Assembly: GCF_000797465.1 (NCBI RefSeq)
Contig: NZ_JSWG01000010.1
Coordinates: forward strand, 1 to 64,000
DNA length: 64,000 nt
Source of the DNA: Psychroserpens jangbogonensis
GTDB taxonomy: Bacteria; Bacteroidota; Bacteroidia; Flavobacteriales; Flavobacteriaceae
Direction of reading: 5' to 3'
Every line of letters starts with the position of its first letter. Within the stretch, counting starts at the first letter, position 1. Positions 27,717-37,130 of the stretch are shown one piece after another. The translations under genes were made by a program, and so were the position numbers. The notes under the pieces were generated by a model, which worked only from the letters and a program-made list of their open reading frames with translations, was not told where the DNA came from and made no database searches.

Positions 27717-27737
27717 ATCCTTAGGAAAACGTTTTTA

Positions 27738-29705
27738 ATGGAACACAATAGCATAGAACACCACCACAATAATCAAATTTTCGGAAAGAAAGCAGAACTC
27801 TATTTTGCGATTCTATGTGGCATTTTTTTACTCATAGGTTTTTTTATTGAAAAATGGGTTGAATTGTCAGTATGGTTTCCTAAAGCGAGCTACATGATAG
27901 CTTATTTTTTTGGAGGCTATTTCATTACTGTTGAAGCAGCTAAAAAAATCATTAAAAATGGTTTTGATATCGATTTTTTAATGATTGCTGCAGCTGCAGG
28001 CGCTGCTTATATTGATAGCTGGGCTGAAGGAGCACTATTGTTATTTCTTTTTAGCTTAGGACATGCTTTAGAGCATTACGCTATGAACAAGGCTAGAAAA
28101 TCTATTGAAGCTCTTAGCAAACTATCTCCTAAAACTGCACTTATAAAAAAGGATGGAAAACTTAATGAGATTGCCATAGACGACTTAAAAATTAATGATG
28201 TTATTGTTGTAAAACCTCACACAAAAATTGCTGCAGATGGTGTCATAATTAGTGGTAGCAGCAGTATAAACCAAGCGCCAATAACAGGAGAGAGTATGCC
28301 TGTTGACAAAACATGTATTGATAATGCGACTAATTTGCCAGAGTTTAATACTCTTAAAAAAAAACATATTGTCTTTACAGGAACTATTAATGGAGATAAC
28401 GTTCTTGAGGTTCTAGTTCTAAAATTAAGTAAAGATTCTACTGTTTCTCGATTAATTAAAATGGTTAAAGATGTTGAAACCCAAAAATCACCTACACAAC
28501 GACTAACTAAAAAATTCGAGAAGCGGTATGTTCCAATAGTAATCCTTGTCGTTTTCTTATTATGTTTTGCATATTTGTTTATTGATGAAAGTTTTAATGA
28601 TAGCCTTTATAGAGCAATAACGGTTTTGGTCGCTGCAAGCCCATGTGCATTAGCAATTTCAACACCGAGTGCAGTTTTAAGTGGTATCGCTAGAGCTGCC
28701 CAAAAAGGTGTCCTCATAAAGGGAGGAAAGGCACTAGAAGATTTAGGAGAAATTACAACCATAGCATTTGATAAGACAGGCACATTAACAGAAGGAAAAC
28801 CAAAACTCACACATGTAATTCCACTTAATGATTTTGATGAATTAGAGTTTATTCAATTGGTTCTTGAGGTAGAAAGTTTGAGTAATCATCCTCTTGCGAA
28901 AGCTATTTCAAAAGATATAAAAAGCCAATATAATTTAGAGTCTCTAAATAAGGCTTCTAATGTTAATGCGATTCAAGGAAAAGGAATTCACGCTACTTAT
29001 TATGGTAATGATGTCTTAATAGGAAATGTAAAGTTGATGGAAGAGTCAGGTATTAAAGTCGATATACTTGTAGCCTCTAAAATGATGAGTCTGTCAGAAA
29101 ATGGACATACCGTAATGATTGTAGCCTTTAAAAATGAGATTATAGGGTTAATTAGTGTTATGGATATACCTCGAAAAACTGCAGTAGCTACTTTAATTCG
29201 ACTAAAAGAGATTGGTATCAAACACATGATAATGCTTACTGGTGATCATCAAAATGTTGGTCAAGCCATTGCTAAACAAATCGGACTTACAGATGCTAGA
29301 GGAGATTTATTACCTGAAGACAAAGTTTCTGCTATAAAAGAGTTGATAAAAAGAGATAAAAAAATAGCGATGGTAGGTGATGGAGTAAATGATGCACCAG
29401 CAATGGCATTAAGCACTGTGAGTATTGCAATGGGAGCAGCAGGTAGTGATGTCGCTCTAGAAACAGCTGATGTTGCCTTAATGTCTGATAAAATTGAAAT
29501 CTTACCATTTGTTATAGGCTTGAGTCGAGAGTCTAAGCGTATCATAAAACAAAATATATTGATAAGTTTAGGAGTGGTGTTTCTGTTAGTTCCAGTAACT
29601 ATTTTAGGGCTAACAAATATTGGATTAGCAGTTGCTTTTCATGAAGGGTCCACAATAGTCGTTGTTTTAAATGCATTACGACTACTTCGTTTTAAAATGG
29701 GTTAA
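27738..29705 (+). CDS. P1B-type heavy-metal ATPase of the SPC class (P1B-4-like)
   Basis: 655 residues. TGES (183-186), membrane metal motif SPC (301-303), phosphorylation DKTGT with D345, GDGVND, and a last-helix HEGST (from H635). SPC in place of CPC, HEG in the last helix and absence of an N-terminal HMA domain fit the P1B-4 group, which exports Co, Fe(II), Zn or similar ions from the cytosol at ATP cost. The N-terminus is His-rich (EHHHNN). It is co-transcribed with cbpA-cbpM, which suggests metal or redox protein stress as the common trigger (inference). Confidence 0.92.
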   Translation: MEHNSIEHHHNNQIFGKKAELYFAILCGIFLLIGFFIEKWVELSVWFPKASYMIAYFFGGYFITVEAAKKIIKNGFDIDFLMIAAAAGAAYIDSWAEGALLLFLFSLGHALEHYAMNKARKSIEALSKLSPKTALIKKDGKLNEIAIDDLKINDVIVVKPHTKIAADGVIISGSSSINQAPITGESMPVDKTCIDNATNLPEFNTLKKKHIVFTGTINGDNVLEVLVLKLSKDSTVSRLIKMVKDVETQKSPTQRLTKKFEKRYVPIVILVVFLLCFAYLFIDESFNDSLYRAITVLVAASPCALAISTPSAVLSGIARAAQKGVLIKGGKALEDLGEITTIAFDKTGTLTEGKPKLTHVIPLNDFDELEFIQLVLEVESLSNHPLAKAISKDIKSQYNLESLNKASNVNAIQGKGIHATYYGNDVLIGNVKLMEESGIKVDILVASKMMSLSENGHTVMIVAFKNEIIGLISVMDIPRKTAVATLIRLKEIGIKHMIMLTGDHQNVGQAIAKQIGLTDARGDLLPEDKVSAIKELIKRDKKIAMVGDGVNDAPAMALSTVSIAMGAAGSDVALETADVALMSDKIEILPFVIGLSRESKRIIKQNILISLGVVFLLVPVTILGLTNIGLAVAFHEGSTIVVVLNALRLLRFKMG

Positions 29706-29736
29706 TAAAGTAATCAAGAAACTTTTAAAGTCAAAC

Positions 29737-29779
29737 TGATTTATATCATTTCAAGAGCTCACTACATGAATTAAATTTA
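29737..29779 (+). promoter_or_regulatory. CRP/FNR-type box and -7 element of the symporter gene
   Basis: TGAT-TTAT-ATCA (29737-29748); -7-like TAAATTTA starts at 29772, again 29.5 bp from the dyad centre. The predicted leader to the ATG at 29890 is about 105 bases. Confidence 0.6.
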
Positions 29780-29889
29780 CTGTATCTAGAAATAGAGAAT
29801 TTTAGCTTCATGAGTACTTGTAAAGTTAAGTGCTAGCTTGTGTAGCTACTTTTGGTTCAATACTGTTTGCAAATATTTAGAACAACAAA

Positions 29890-31209
29890 ATGATAGAATT
29901 TAGATCTCTTAATAATCTATCGATTCATTTAGATCATCTTATCAAAGGTCGTTTATGGCTTAAAGTAATTATTGGACTCCTTTTAGGGGCTGCAGTGGGA
30001 GTTCTACTTAATCCATCTACAGGATTACTTTCAGAAGTTATTAGTTTGCAAATTGCGGATTGGCTTGACTTACCAGGTCAAATTTTTATGAGGCTAGTTC
30101 AAATGATTATGATTCCATTGATATTTACATCGATCATTACAGGAATTGTAGGTAACACATCCAAAAACCTTAAAACCTTTGGCTTTCGGTTATTGTTATA
30201 TTTCATTTTTACAACCACTATAGCTATCATAATAGGGCTAGTGGTAACACTTATTTTGAAACCCGGTCAATATATTTTTGAGTTAGGTGGATTTCCAAAT
30301 AGTGGCGAAAGCCAAATAAATCCAGTTAAACAAACTGATCTTATTGGGAACATTCCAACTGCGATATCAAACCTTATTCCTAATAATCCGATGGAGTCCA
30401 TTTTGACAGGAGAAATGTTGGGCGTAGTAATTTTCACCATTATTATTGGTGTAGCAATTACCCAACTCAATCGGCAAACAGCTGAGCCTATTATTCGTTT
30501 TTCAGAGGCCATTCAGAAAATATGTATGATTGTGGTGTCGTGGGCTATGATGCTCGTGCCTTATGCTGTATTTGGCTTAATGGCAGCATTGCTATCTAGA
30601 ACAAGTGTTGAAATATTCCTTGGTTTGGGTTATTATATGGCTGTAGTAATGCTAGGTCTGATTATATTATTGACTTTCTATTTAGTGTTGGTTTCAGTAA
30701 TCACTAAGAAAAATCCACTCAAATTCTTAAAAGCGATAAGAGAACCGCAACTATTGGCGTTTTCTACTGCTAGTTCAGCAGCCGTTATGCCACTTTCTAT
30801 GAAAACAGCAGATGAAAAATTAGGGGTATCCTCTAACATTAGTGATTTTGTTATTCCAGTTGGAGCCACAATTAATATGGATGGGACCGCATTGTTTCAA
30901 TGTGTAACAACTCTATTTATGGCACAAGCCTATGGCATTGAATTGTCTATTCTGAGCCTTCTGTTAATTACCTTTACTGTTGTGGCAGCTTCTATAGGAA
31001 CACCGTCAATTCCTGGAGGTGGAGTTATTATTCTAGCATCAGTATTACAGAGCGCAGGAATTCCAATTGATGGTCTAATTATTATTATTGGCATCGATCG
31101 CATTTTGGGAATGTTTAGAACTGCGGTTAATGTGACAGGAGATTTAACAGCCTGCATAATATTTGATAAATTTTATGGAGCCAAATCAAAATTAGAATAC
31201 AAGAACTGA
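29890..31209 (+). CDS. Dicarboxylate/amino acid:cation symporter (DAACS, SLC1 type)
   Basis: 439 residues with about eight membrane helices and the two re-entrant hairpin marks of the family: FSTASSAAVMPLSM (serine-rich) and IGTPSIPGGGVI, plus TINMDGTALFQ in the seventh helix region. These proteins import glutamate, aspartate, fumarate or succinate with Na+ or H+. The gene stands alone behind its own CRP/FNR-type promoter. Confidence 0.92.
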   Translation: MIEFRSLNNLSIHLDHLIKGRLWLKVIIGLLLGAAVGVLLNPSTGLLSEVISLQIADWLDLPGQIFMRLVQMIMIPLIFTSIITGIVGNTSKNLKTFGFRLLLYFIFTTTIAIIIGLVVTLILKPGQYIFELGGFPNSGESQINPVKQTDLIGNIPTAISNLIPNNPMESILTGEMLGVVIFTIIIGVAITQLNRQTAEPIIRFSEAIQKICMIVVSWAMMLVPYAVFGLMAALLSRTSVEIFLGLGYYMAVVMLGLIILLTFYLVLVSVITKKNPLKFLKAIREPQLLAFSTASSAAVMPLSMKTADEKLGVSSNISDFVIPVGATINMDGTALFQCVTTLFMAQAYGIELSILSLLLITFTVVAASIGTPSIPGGGVIILASVLQSAGIPIDGLIIIIGIDRILGMFRTAVNVTGDLTACIIFDKFYGAKSKLEYKN

Positions 31210-31265
31210 CATTTCTCATTTTACGTATGATGAGTATCTCCTATTTTTATGCTAAATAAAATTGT

Positions 31266-31859
31266 ATGCTCACATTTAAGAACTTTAACATTGCTGACTG
31301 GTTCTCATTTTATCGAATAGTAGCAGCGCCTTTTTTGTTAGCACTTATTTGGTATGATCAGCGTTTAATTTTTACATGGCTACTACTAGTTAGTTATTTA
31401 ACAGATGCTATTGATGGATTTTTAGCACGTAAACTCAAAATAACTAGTCCGAGAGGCTCTCAGTTAGATTCTTTTGGAGATCAAATAACGTTAATTGTTG
31501 GTCTCATTGGTTTGTATTTTTTTGAAATTGAATTTATTAAAACCAATTTCACTTTAATTCTTATTGTTTTTGTTCCATACATTTTACAAATGATTATCGC
31601 CTATTCGAAATATGGAAAGGCTACAGCATTTCATACGTATTTGGCAAAATTATCAGCTATTATGCAAAGCGTTTTTATTTTAGGGTCACTTTTCTTTTCT
31701 CCAGAATATTCATTATTCTACATTATGATAGGTATTGGATTGTTAGAAACTTTTGAAGAAATCACACTCATTTTTATATATGATAATTGGGCTTCAGATG
31801 TAAAAGGTATCTATTGGGCTTATAGAGATAAGAGGCGTTTAAAAAAGCAAATAAAATGA
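31266..31859 (+). CDS. CDP-alcohol phosphatidyltransferase family protein
   Basis: 197 residues, about six membrane helices. The catalytic signature D-x2-DG-x2-AR-x8-G-x3-D-x3-D is complete (DAIDGFLARKL ... RGSQLDSFGD). The family makes phospholipids by displacing CMP from CDP-diacylglycerol with an alcohol in the inner membrane; which head group is used cannot be told. Confidence 0.9.
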   Translation: MLTFKNFNIADWFSFYRIVAAPFLLALIWYDQRLIFTWLLLVSYLTDAIDGFLARKLKITSPRGSQLDSFGDQITLIVGLIGLYFFEIEFIKTNFTLILIVFVPYILQMIIAYSKYGKATAFHTYLAKLSAIMQSVFILGSLFFSPEYSLFYIMIGIGLLETFEEITLIFIYDNWASDVKGIYWAYRDKRRLKKQIK

Positions 31860-31886
31860 GACGGAATTAATTCTAAAATATAACAC

Positions 31887-32765
31887 ATGAAATATATATA
31901 CATTGTAATCCTGGTCTTTTTGTTTTCAAATTGTAAAAACGACAATCGTCAAGACAGTAGTAATAAAATTGAAGAAATTATTAAGGTTAAACCAATGGTT
32001 GAAGATACCGTGCAGCTTATAGATCCAGATATTAAGTCTTTAGATAAATCTATTACAATTCAGTTGAAACAAAAGCAGCTTATTGAAAAAGAGGATGAAA
32101 GGGAGGATTTGCAGAAATTGATTATTGAGAAAAGGTATCTTATAGATAAGAAAGACTACACTATTAATTTTAAGTATCCATTACTTAATGAGTCGTTTAG
32201 ACCTACCAACATAAATTTCAATGATTTTATTAATCACTATTATGTTAATGTAACAAAAACCGAATCAGATATTTTAGAAAATAAATTATTATGCGATAGT
32301 ATAGCACTTTCAACATTTAGAGAAGAACGATTTATAGATTACAAAATTTATAATGTAAACGATCAACTTGTGAGTGTGCTTTTTTATAAAGAGAATTTTT
32401 ATTCGGGTGCTATGCATCCCAGTTATTCCTTCGACTGCTTTAATTTTGAATTGAATAAAGGTGTTTTTATGACTTATGAGGACTTTTTTAATCAAGGATC
32501 TGAAGATGAATTATTGATTATAATAAATGAAAAGATAATTGAGAAAACAGGAAAAGGAGATACATATTATGACTGTTGGGAATTATCTTCAGATGATTTT
32601 TTTGAAAGTAAAAACAACTTCGTGCTAAATGATACTTATGTAGAGTTTTATTTTGATGATTGTGTCATGTGTCCATCTTATACAGGAACTTATTCTATTG
32701 AACTTTCACTAGTTGATTTATTGTCGGTTTTAAAAAAACACGATTTAAACTTCTTAATTTTTTAA
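31887..32765 (+). CDS. DUF3298/RsiV-like lipoprotein
   Basis: 292 residues with a lipobox (LFSNC, C17), a coiled polar region (about 55-95) and a C-terminal DUF3298-like domain (YKENFYSGAMHPSYSFDCFNFELNKGVFMTYEDFF and CPSYTGTYSIELSL). The domain pair DUF4163-DUF3298 occurs in Bacillus RsiV-type lysozyme-binding proteins; function here is unknown. It lies 27 bases after the CDP-alcohol transferase gene. Confidence 0.72.
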   Translation: MKYIYIVILVFLFSNCKNDNRQDSSNKIEEIIKVKPMVEDTVQLIDPDIKSLDKSITIQLKQKQLIEKEDEREDLQKLIIEKRYLIDKKDYTINFKYPLLNESFRPTNINFNDFINHYYVNVTKTESDILENKLLCDSIALSTFREERFIDYKIYNVNDQLVSVLFYKENFYSGAMHPSYSFDCFNFELNKGVFMTYEDFFNQGSEDELLIIINEKIIEKTGKGDTYYDCWELSSDDFFESKNNFVLNDTYVEFYFDDCVMCPSYTGTYSIELSLVDLLSVLKKHDLNFLIF

Positions 32766-32790
32766 TAAAATTGAAACTTAAATATTAATT

Positions 32791-33249
32791 ATGAAAACTA
32801 AAACAGGGCTATTACTTGAACTATGGCAGGAAGCCAGAACACGATTTTCAAATCAGTTAGCTAATCTTTTAGAAGAAGATTTGAAAAAGAAACTATTACC
32901 ATCGCCTAATAGCATCGGTTTCCTTATACGTCATATTGGTGATGTTGAATTACTTTTTGCAAAAAATGTTTTTGGAGCAAGCCAAACGAGAGTCACAGCA
33001 AAAACAGTTATTGCTAAAAAAGACACTGGAGAATGGACTAGTCATAATGAATTGATAGATTATGTTAACCATTCATTCGAAGTACTGCAATCTATTGTCG
33101 AAAAACAAGAAGATTCAGATTGGGAAACTAATATAGAAACCAAAGAATTTGGCATTAAAACCAAAGCTGAAGCTTTTGGGAGGATTATTTCGCATACGAC
33201 CTATCATGCTGGTCAGTTAGCAATTATCAATAAGTACGGTGTAATTTAA
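32791..33249 (+). CDS. DinB-family protein
   Basis: 152 residues, all helical, with the three metal-ligand histidines typical of DinB/YfiT four-helix proteins visible as LIRHIGDVE near 50, HNEL near 87 and ISHTTYHAGQL near 137. The family includes thiol-dependent (bacillithiol) transferases, which is of interest because bshB1 is in this window, but the substrate is unknown. Confidence 0.82.
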   Translation: MKTKTGLLLELWQEARTRFSNQLANLLEEDLKKKLLPSPNSIGFLIRHIGDVELLFAKNVFGASQTRVTAKTVIAKKDTGEWTSHNELIDYVNHSFEVLQSIVEKQEDSDWETNIETKEFGIKTKAEAFGRIISHTTYHAGQLAIINKYGVI

Positions 33250-33258
33250 TTTGAGATA

Positions 33259-33621
33259 ATGAGATATGTATTTGCCATAGTATTAGGTCTTCATGGTTTA
33301 ATTCATTTAATGGGTTTTGTTGGTGCTTTTTTTTCAACAGAAATTAATAAGCAAATATTAGGTATTTCAAAACCTATTGGATCACTTTGGTTAATCACTT
33401 TTATATTGTTTATCGTTACTGCATCACAGTTTTTAGGCAATAAAAAATGGTTTTATATGGCTTTTGTAGCTGTATTCATCTCTCAAATTTTAATTATTTT
33501 GACATGGGAAGAGGCCAAGTACGGCACTCTTGTCAATATCATTATTCTTTTAGTTAGCATTTCTGCCTTTAAAAACCATCAATTTAAAAAAATGGTTAAA
33601 AGCGAAACAAAAGTAAAGTGA
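33259..33621 (+). CDS. Four-helix membrane protein of unknown function
   Basis: 120 residues with hydrophobic segments at about 5-25, 42-60, 66-83 and 90-105; starts LGLHGLIHLMGF, a motif seen in many uncharacterised Bacteroidetes membrane proteins. Co-transcribed with the DinB gene (9-base gap). Confidence 0.65.
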   Translation: MRYVFAIVLGLHGLIHLMGFVGAFFSTEINKQILGISKPIGSLWLITFILFIVTASQFLGNKKWFYMAFVAVFISQILIILTWEEAKYGTLVNIIILLVSISAFKNHQFKKMVKSETKVK

Positions 33622-33693
33622 CTTGGATATAAAAGGAGGAGATTTCCATTGGCTAACTGTTGAAAATATAGAATATAATGTATTAAATTTTTA

Positions 33694-34182
33694 TTAATAC
33701 CCTAATTTGTTTTTGGTTGATGGTACTTCCCATTTTATCATTTCCTTTAAAAACTCATCAACCTTTTCAATAATTAGCTTTTCTGTAATATGTTCAGGAT
33801 TATATAACTCTAACTCTATACTACTATTCTCAATCGGTATTTGTTCTACATAAGGAAATAGTATAAACGTATGCACATCTCCACTATACGATTGAGAAAA
33901 CACCAAAGCACCACCTTGTATAAATTGATATGCTGGTATTTGATTAGTACAATCTATAAGTTCTTTTGGGAAAGAGTCAAACGTGATATTTATAGCTTCA
34001 TTGGTGCCAATCCAACTGAGTTCTTGCACTTTCCAGCCGATATCGTACTGTTTACAAATGCTTTTTAAGGTATTACTTATAAGTGTTTTGGTCTTCGTTT
34101 GCCAAATCGTTTTTTTGTCTACTACAATTTTAATTGAGGCTTTATAATCATTTACGTGCTCTACTAAGTGTTGAATTTTCAT
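33694..34182 (-). CDS. Unknown soluble protein at the end of the Mla-type operon
   Basis: 162 residues, no signal or membrane helix, family not recognised. It starts 19 bases after the MCE-domain gene on the same strand and is probably the last gene of the lipid transport operon. Contains AINITFDSFPKELIDC and SYSGDVHTFILFPYVE. Confidence 0.6.
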   Translation of the reverse strand: MKIQHLVEHVNDYKASIKIVVDKKTIWQTKTKTLISNTLKSICKQYDIGWKVQELSWIGTNEAINITFDSFPKELIDCTNQIPAYQFIQGGALVFSQSYSGDVHTFILFPYVEQIPIENSSIELELYNPEHITEKLIIEKVDEFLKEMIKWEVPSTKNKLGY

Positions 34183-34201
34183 TTCTAAATTGTTTTATAG
34201 T

Positions 34202-35194
34202 CTAATCATTTTGGTTTTTTGCTTCTTTTTTCTCATCTCGCTCTAATTTTCTAAAATAGCCACGTGTTAGAAAATTATGTTTTAAAGCTTCCATGTTTTG
34301 ATTGAATTTATCAGTGCCTTCATTTATGTTTTTTAGGGTAGATTTTAAGCTATTCACTAAAGAGGTGTCCTTTACAATATAATTATAAGCACCTTCACTA
34401 GAGTTGAAGTCATCCACTACGTTGTTAATATTGTTCAAAACATTTTCAATTTCACTACTTGATGTTTCGAGATTGTTAACGACTGTTTTAAGTTTTTGAC
34501 CAGAGATGGAATCATTTAGTATCATGCCTAAAACCGTATCATCATTTGTTTTTAAACTGGAGATGATTTCATTTAATTCGTTAATAGTATTAGTAGCACC
34601 TCTACTTGCCATTTTTAGATTGTTTATCGATTGCTTGAGATCTTGAGCCATAATAGTATCGTTGAGAAGTAAACCCACAGTTCCTTTTCCTTCTAGCATG
34701 GCTGTTGTAATTTTTAGTAGATCAGAGGTGAGGATTGCAGCATTTTCTGAACTTACACTTAATGTGCTTAAAATATCATCTGCCCCAATTTTGCTGTAAG
34801 ATTCAATAATATCTCCATTGCCTATAACTTCGGAAAGACCCTTGCCAGGAACAATGTTTATAATCATATTACCAACTAATCCATCTGAACCAATTGTTGC
34901 GATGCCATTTTTTTTAATATGTGAAATGATTTTTTCTTCAATAGCCATGTCGACCTTAATAGTTGAATCATTAATCATTGTGATGTCTTTTACAGTTCCT
35001 ATACCAATACCTGAATACCTTACATTATTACCTTTTTGTAAGCCATTTACATTTTGAAAAAAAGCACTTATCGTAAATGTTTTTTTAAACATGTTTTGAC
35101 GCTGTCCTATGAGAAAAACGCCAGCTATAAAAAGAATTGTGCCAATGAGAACAAATGAACCTAATCGTAGTTTCTGTGAGTTTGAATGTTTCAT
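34202..35194 (-). CDS. MlaD-family (MCE-domain) lipid transport protein
   Basis: 330 residues: one N-terminal membrane helix (about 12-28), one MCE domain (about 40-125) containing NVRYSGIGIGTVKDI, then long amphipathic helical repeats (NLKMASRGATNTINELNEI and similar). MlaD-type proteins form rings in the periplasm that move phospholipids between membranes with the MlaE/MlaF ABC core, whose genes precede it. Confidence 0.9.
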   Translation of the reverse strand: MKHSNSQKLRLGSFVLIGTILFIAGVFLIGQRQNMFKKTFTISAFFQNVNGLQKGNNVRYSGIGIGTVKDITMINDSTIKVDMAIEEKIISHIKKNGIATIGSDGLVGNMIINIVPGKGLSEVIGNGDIIESYSKIGADDILSTLSVSSENAAILTSDLLKITTAMLEGKGTVGLLLNDTIMAQDLKQSINNLKMASRGATNTINELNEIISSLKTNDDTVLGMILNDSISGQKLKTVVNNLETSSSEIENVLNNINNVVDDFNSSEGAYNYIVKDTSLVNSLKSTLKNINEGTDKFNQNMEALKHNFLTRGYFRKLERDEKKEAKNQND

Positions 35195-35200
35195 AATTAT

Positions 35201-35962
35201 TTAGTGTTTAAAAAAGGCTTTTATTTTTGGGTCTTCATGATTTGATAGTTCGTTATATGTTCCAACGGCATAATCGATACCATCAATAAGTAAAATCATT
35301 CTGTCTGAAATCACTCGTGCACAATCCACATCATGCGTAATTATTATTGATGAGGTTTTATATTTTTTCTGAACATCATGCATAAGGAAAATGATTTCTT
35401 TTGCAGTAATAGGATCCAATCCACTTGTAGGCTCATCATATAGAATTATTTTTGGTTGTAAGATGAGTGTTCTTGCTAAAGCAACACGTCGCTTCATGCC
35501 ACCAGACAATTCCGAAGGCATTAAATCTATAGCATCTAATAATCCTACATTCTCTAAGGCTTTAACTACGAGAGCTTCTGTGTTGGAAGTCTTATCAAAC
35601 CTTTTGTAATGACGTCGTAATGGAAATTCTAAATTCTCTCTTACTGTCATAGAATCATATAATGCACTTCCTTGAAATAGAAAGCCTATGTCAGCTCTTA
35701 GTGTATCTAAGGCATCTTGAGTCAACTTAGTGATATCTTTTTTCATCAATGAAATAGAACCATTATCTGCTTCCATTAATCCTACTAAGCATTTAATCAT
35801 AACTGATTTCCCAGAGCCTGACTTACCCATAATTACTAAATTCTCTCCTTGATGAAGCTGCATGTTAAATCCGTTAAGGACATGATTGTTACCAAAACTC
35901 TTATGTAGGTTTTTAATTTCAAGAACAATATCTTGATTAGATATGTTTTTTCTATCTATCAT
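35201..35962 (-). CDS. MlaF-type ABC transporter ATPase
   Basis: 253 residues with Walker A GKSGSGKS, signature LSGGMKRRVALAR, Walker B ILYDEPTSGLDP and the H-loop IITHD. The sequence is of the MlaF/TTG2A group that powers phospholipid transport. Its start overlaps the permease stop by 4 bases and the MCE-domain gene follows after 6. Confidence 0.93.
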   Translation of the reverse strand: MIDRKNISNQDIVLEIKNLHKSFGNNHVLNGFNMQLHQGENLVIMGKSGSGKSVMIKCLVGLMEADNGSISLMKKDITKLTQDALDTLRADIGFLFQGSALYDSMTVRENLEFPLRRHYKRFDKTSNTEALVVKALENVGLLDAIDLMPSELSGGMKRRVALARTLILQPKIILYDEPTSGLDPITAKEIIFLMHDVQKKYKTSSIIITHDVDCARVISDRMILLIDGIDYAVGTYNELSNHEDPKIKAFFKH

Positions 35963-36741
35963 AAATCGTAAAAAATATCAGTTACAAAGACCGCTATGAA
36001 ATCAATAATAAATAACAACAAGGATGTAAATACAACAGCTGAATTTGCTGCTTTCCCAACGCCAGCTGTTCCTTTTTTACAGTAATACCCTTTAAAGCAA
36101 CCAACAAGTCCAATGGCTAAGCCAAAAAAGAAAGATTTAATTGTTGCTGGCATAATATCTCCAAATTTTAATGCGTCGAATACTTGATTAAAATAGAGAA
36201 CGAAGGATACATTTCCTTTTACATTTTCTACTAAAAAGGAGCCAAATAATGCAATAGCATCTCCAATTATCACTAATAATGGCAACATTAATGTCACTGC
36301 TAATACTCGTGTAACCACCAGATATTTGAAGGGATTAGTACCTGAGACTTCCATGGCATCAATTTGCTCTGTAACACGCATCGAGCCGATTTCTGCACCT
36401 AAGCCAGAGCCAATTCGACCAGCACAAACTAATGCAGTTAATATAGGTCCTATTTCTCTAACAATAGAAATACTTACCATAGATGGCATCCAAGATACAG
36501 CACCAAACTCCATAAGAGTTGGTCGTGTTTGTAGAGTTAAAACTAAACCTATAATGAAACCAGTAATACCTACAAGTAATAGAGATTTATTCCCCATGTT
36601 GTAGCATTGGTTTAGTAATTCTTTAAGCTCAAAAGGACGTTTAAATGTTTCTTTAAAAAAACGAGCAGTAAAATATGATAGCTCTCCTATTTCAATTAAG
36701 AAAACATCCAATTGCGCTTTCATTTTAGTTATATCTGGCAT
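35959..36741 (-). CDS. MlaE-type ABC transporter permease
   Basis: 260 residues from the ATG at 36741 (MPDITKMKAQLDVF). The family marks are visible: FIIGLVLTLQTRP, REIGPILTALVCAGRIGSGLGAEIGSM and MRVTEQIDAMEVSGTNPFKYLV. It forms the membrane core of the lipid transporter. A longer frame beginning with TTG at 36765 would place the start inside the -7 element TACATTTG (36763-36770), so the ATG at 36741 is preferred, giving a leader of about 17 bases. Confidence 0.92.
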   Translation of the reverse strand: MPDITKMKAQLDVFLIEIGELSYFTARFFKETFKRPFELKELLNQCYNMGNKSLLLVGITGFIIGLVLTLQTRPTLMEFGAVSWMPSMVSISIVREIGPILTALVCAGRIGSGLGAEIGSMRVTEQIDAMEVSGTNPFKYLVVTRVLAVTLMLPLLVIIGDAIALFGSFLVENVKGNVSFVLYFNQVFDALKFGDIMPATIKSFFFGLAIGLVGCFKGYYCKKGTAGVGKAANSAVVFTSLLLFIIDFIAVFVTDIFYDL

Positions 36742-36762
36742 AATAGCTAATAAGAGTCTGAT

Positions 36763-36836
36763 CAAATGTATTTGAATTGAGGCATTTGTAAAATGATATA
36801 TATCATTTCAGTATTCTGGGATTAGAGATACTTTTA
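36763..36836. promoter_or_regulatory. Bidirectional CRP/FNR-type box with two promoters
   Basis: AAATGATATATATCATTT is a perfect 18-bp palindrome containing TGAT-ATAT-ATCA (36794-36805). To the right a -7-like TACTTTTA starts at 36829; to the left, on the minus strand, TACATTTG (a perfect TAnnTTTG) starts at 36770. Both begin exactly 29.5 bp from the dyad centre, so one box can serve the HMA-peroxiredoxin operon and the Mla-type operon. Confidence 0.72.
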
Positions 36837-36856
36837 GATATTAATAAAATCAAACT

Positions 36857-37126
36857 ATGAGAACTACAGTTCATATACAAAACCTAAAATGTTGTGGTTG
36901 TAAAAGAACTATAATCAATAGGCTTTTAGAAGTCAAGCATATTAGTGATGTAGAAGTAAATAATGAAAAGAATACAGTCTCTTTTGATTATTATACCAAT
37001 CGAGATTTTGAAGCTGCTAAACATTTACTATCTAGAATAGGTTACCCTATAGTAGGAAAAGAAAATAAACTAAAGACGAAAGCACAATCTTATTTGAGTT
37101 GTGCTATTGGTAGAATTAAAAAATGA
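36857..37126 (+). CDS. HMA-type metal-binding protein
   Basis: 89 residues: a ferredoxin-like HMA fold with KCCGCKR, i.e. a C-x2-C pair (C12, C15) in the usual loop, and SRIGYP near the end of the fold. Like Atx1/CopZ it may carry Cu(I) in the cytosol, although the sequence around the cysteines (LKCCGC rather than MxCxxC) is atypical. First gene of an operon with a peroxiredoxin and an L,D-transpeptidase. Confidence 0.82.
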   Translation: MRTTVHIQNLKCCGCKRTIINRLLEVKHISDVEVNNEKNTVSFDYYTNRDFEAAKHLLSRIGYPIVGKENKLKTKAQSYLSCAIGRIKK

Positions 37127-37130
37127 AACA

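Noticed and set aside
31228-31239. TGATGAGTATCT as a sixth CRP/FNR-type box
   Set aside because: One half-site mismatch, and no -7-like element at the shared 29.5-bp spacing.
36742-36765. TTG start for the MlaE-type permease
   Set aside because: It lies inside the -7 element TACATTTG on the minus strand; the ATG at 36741 leaves a normal leader.
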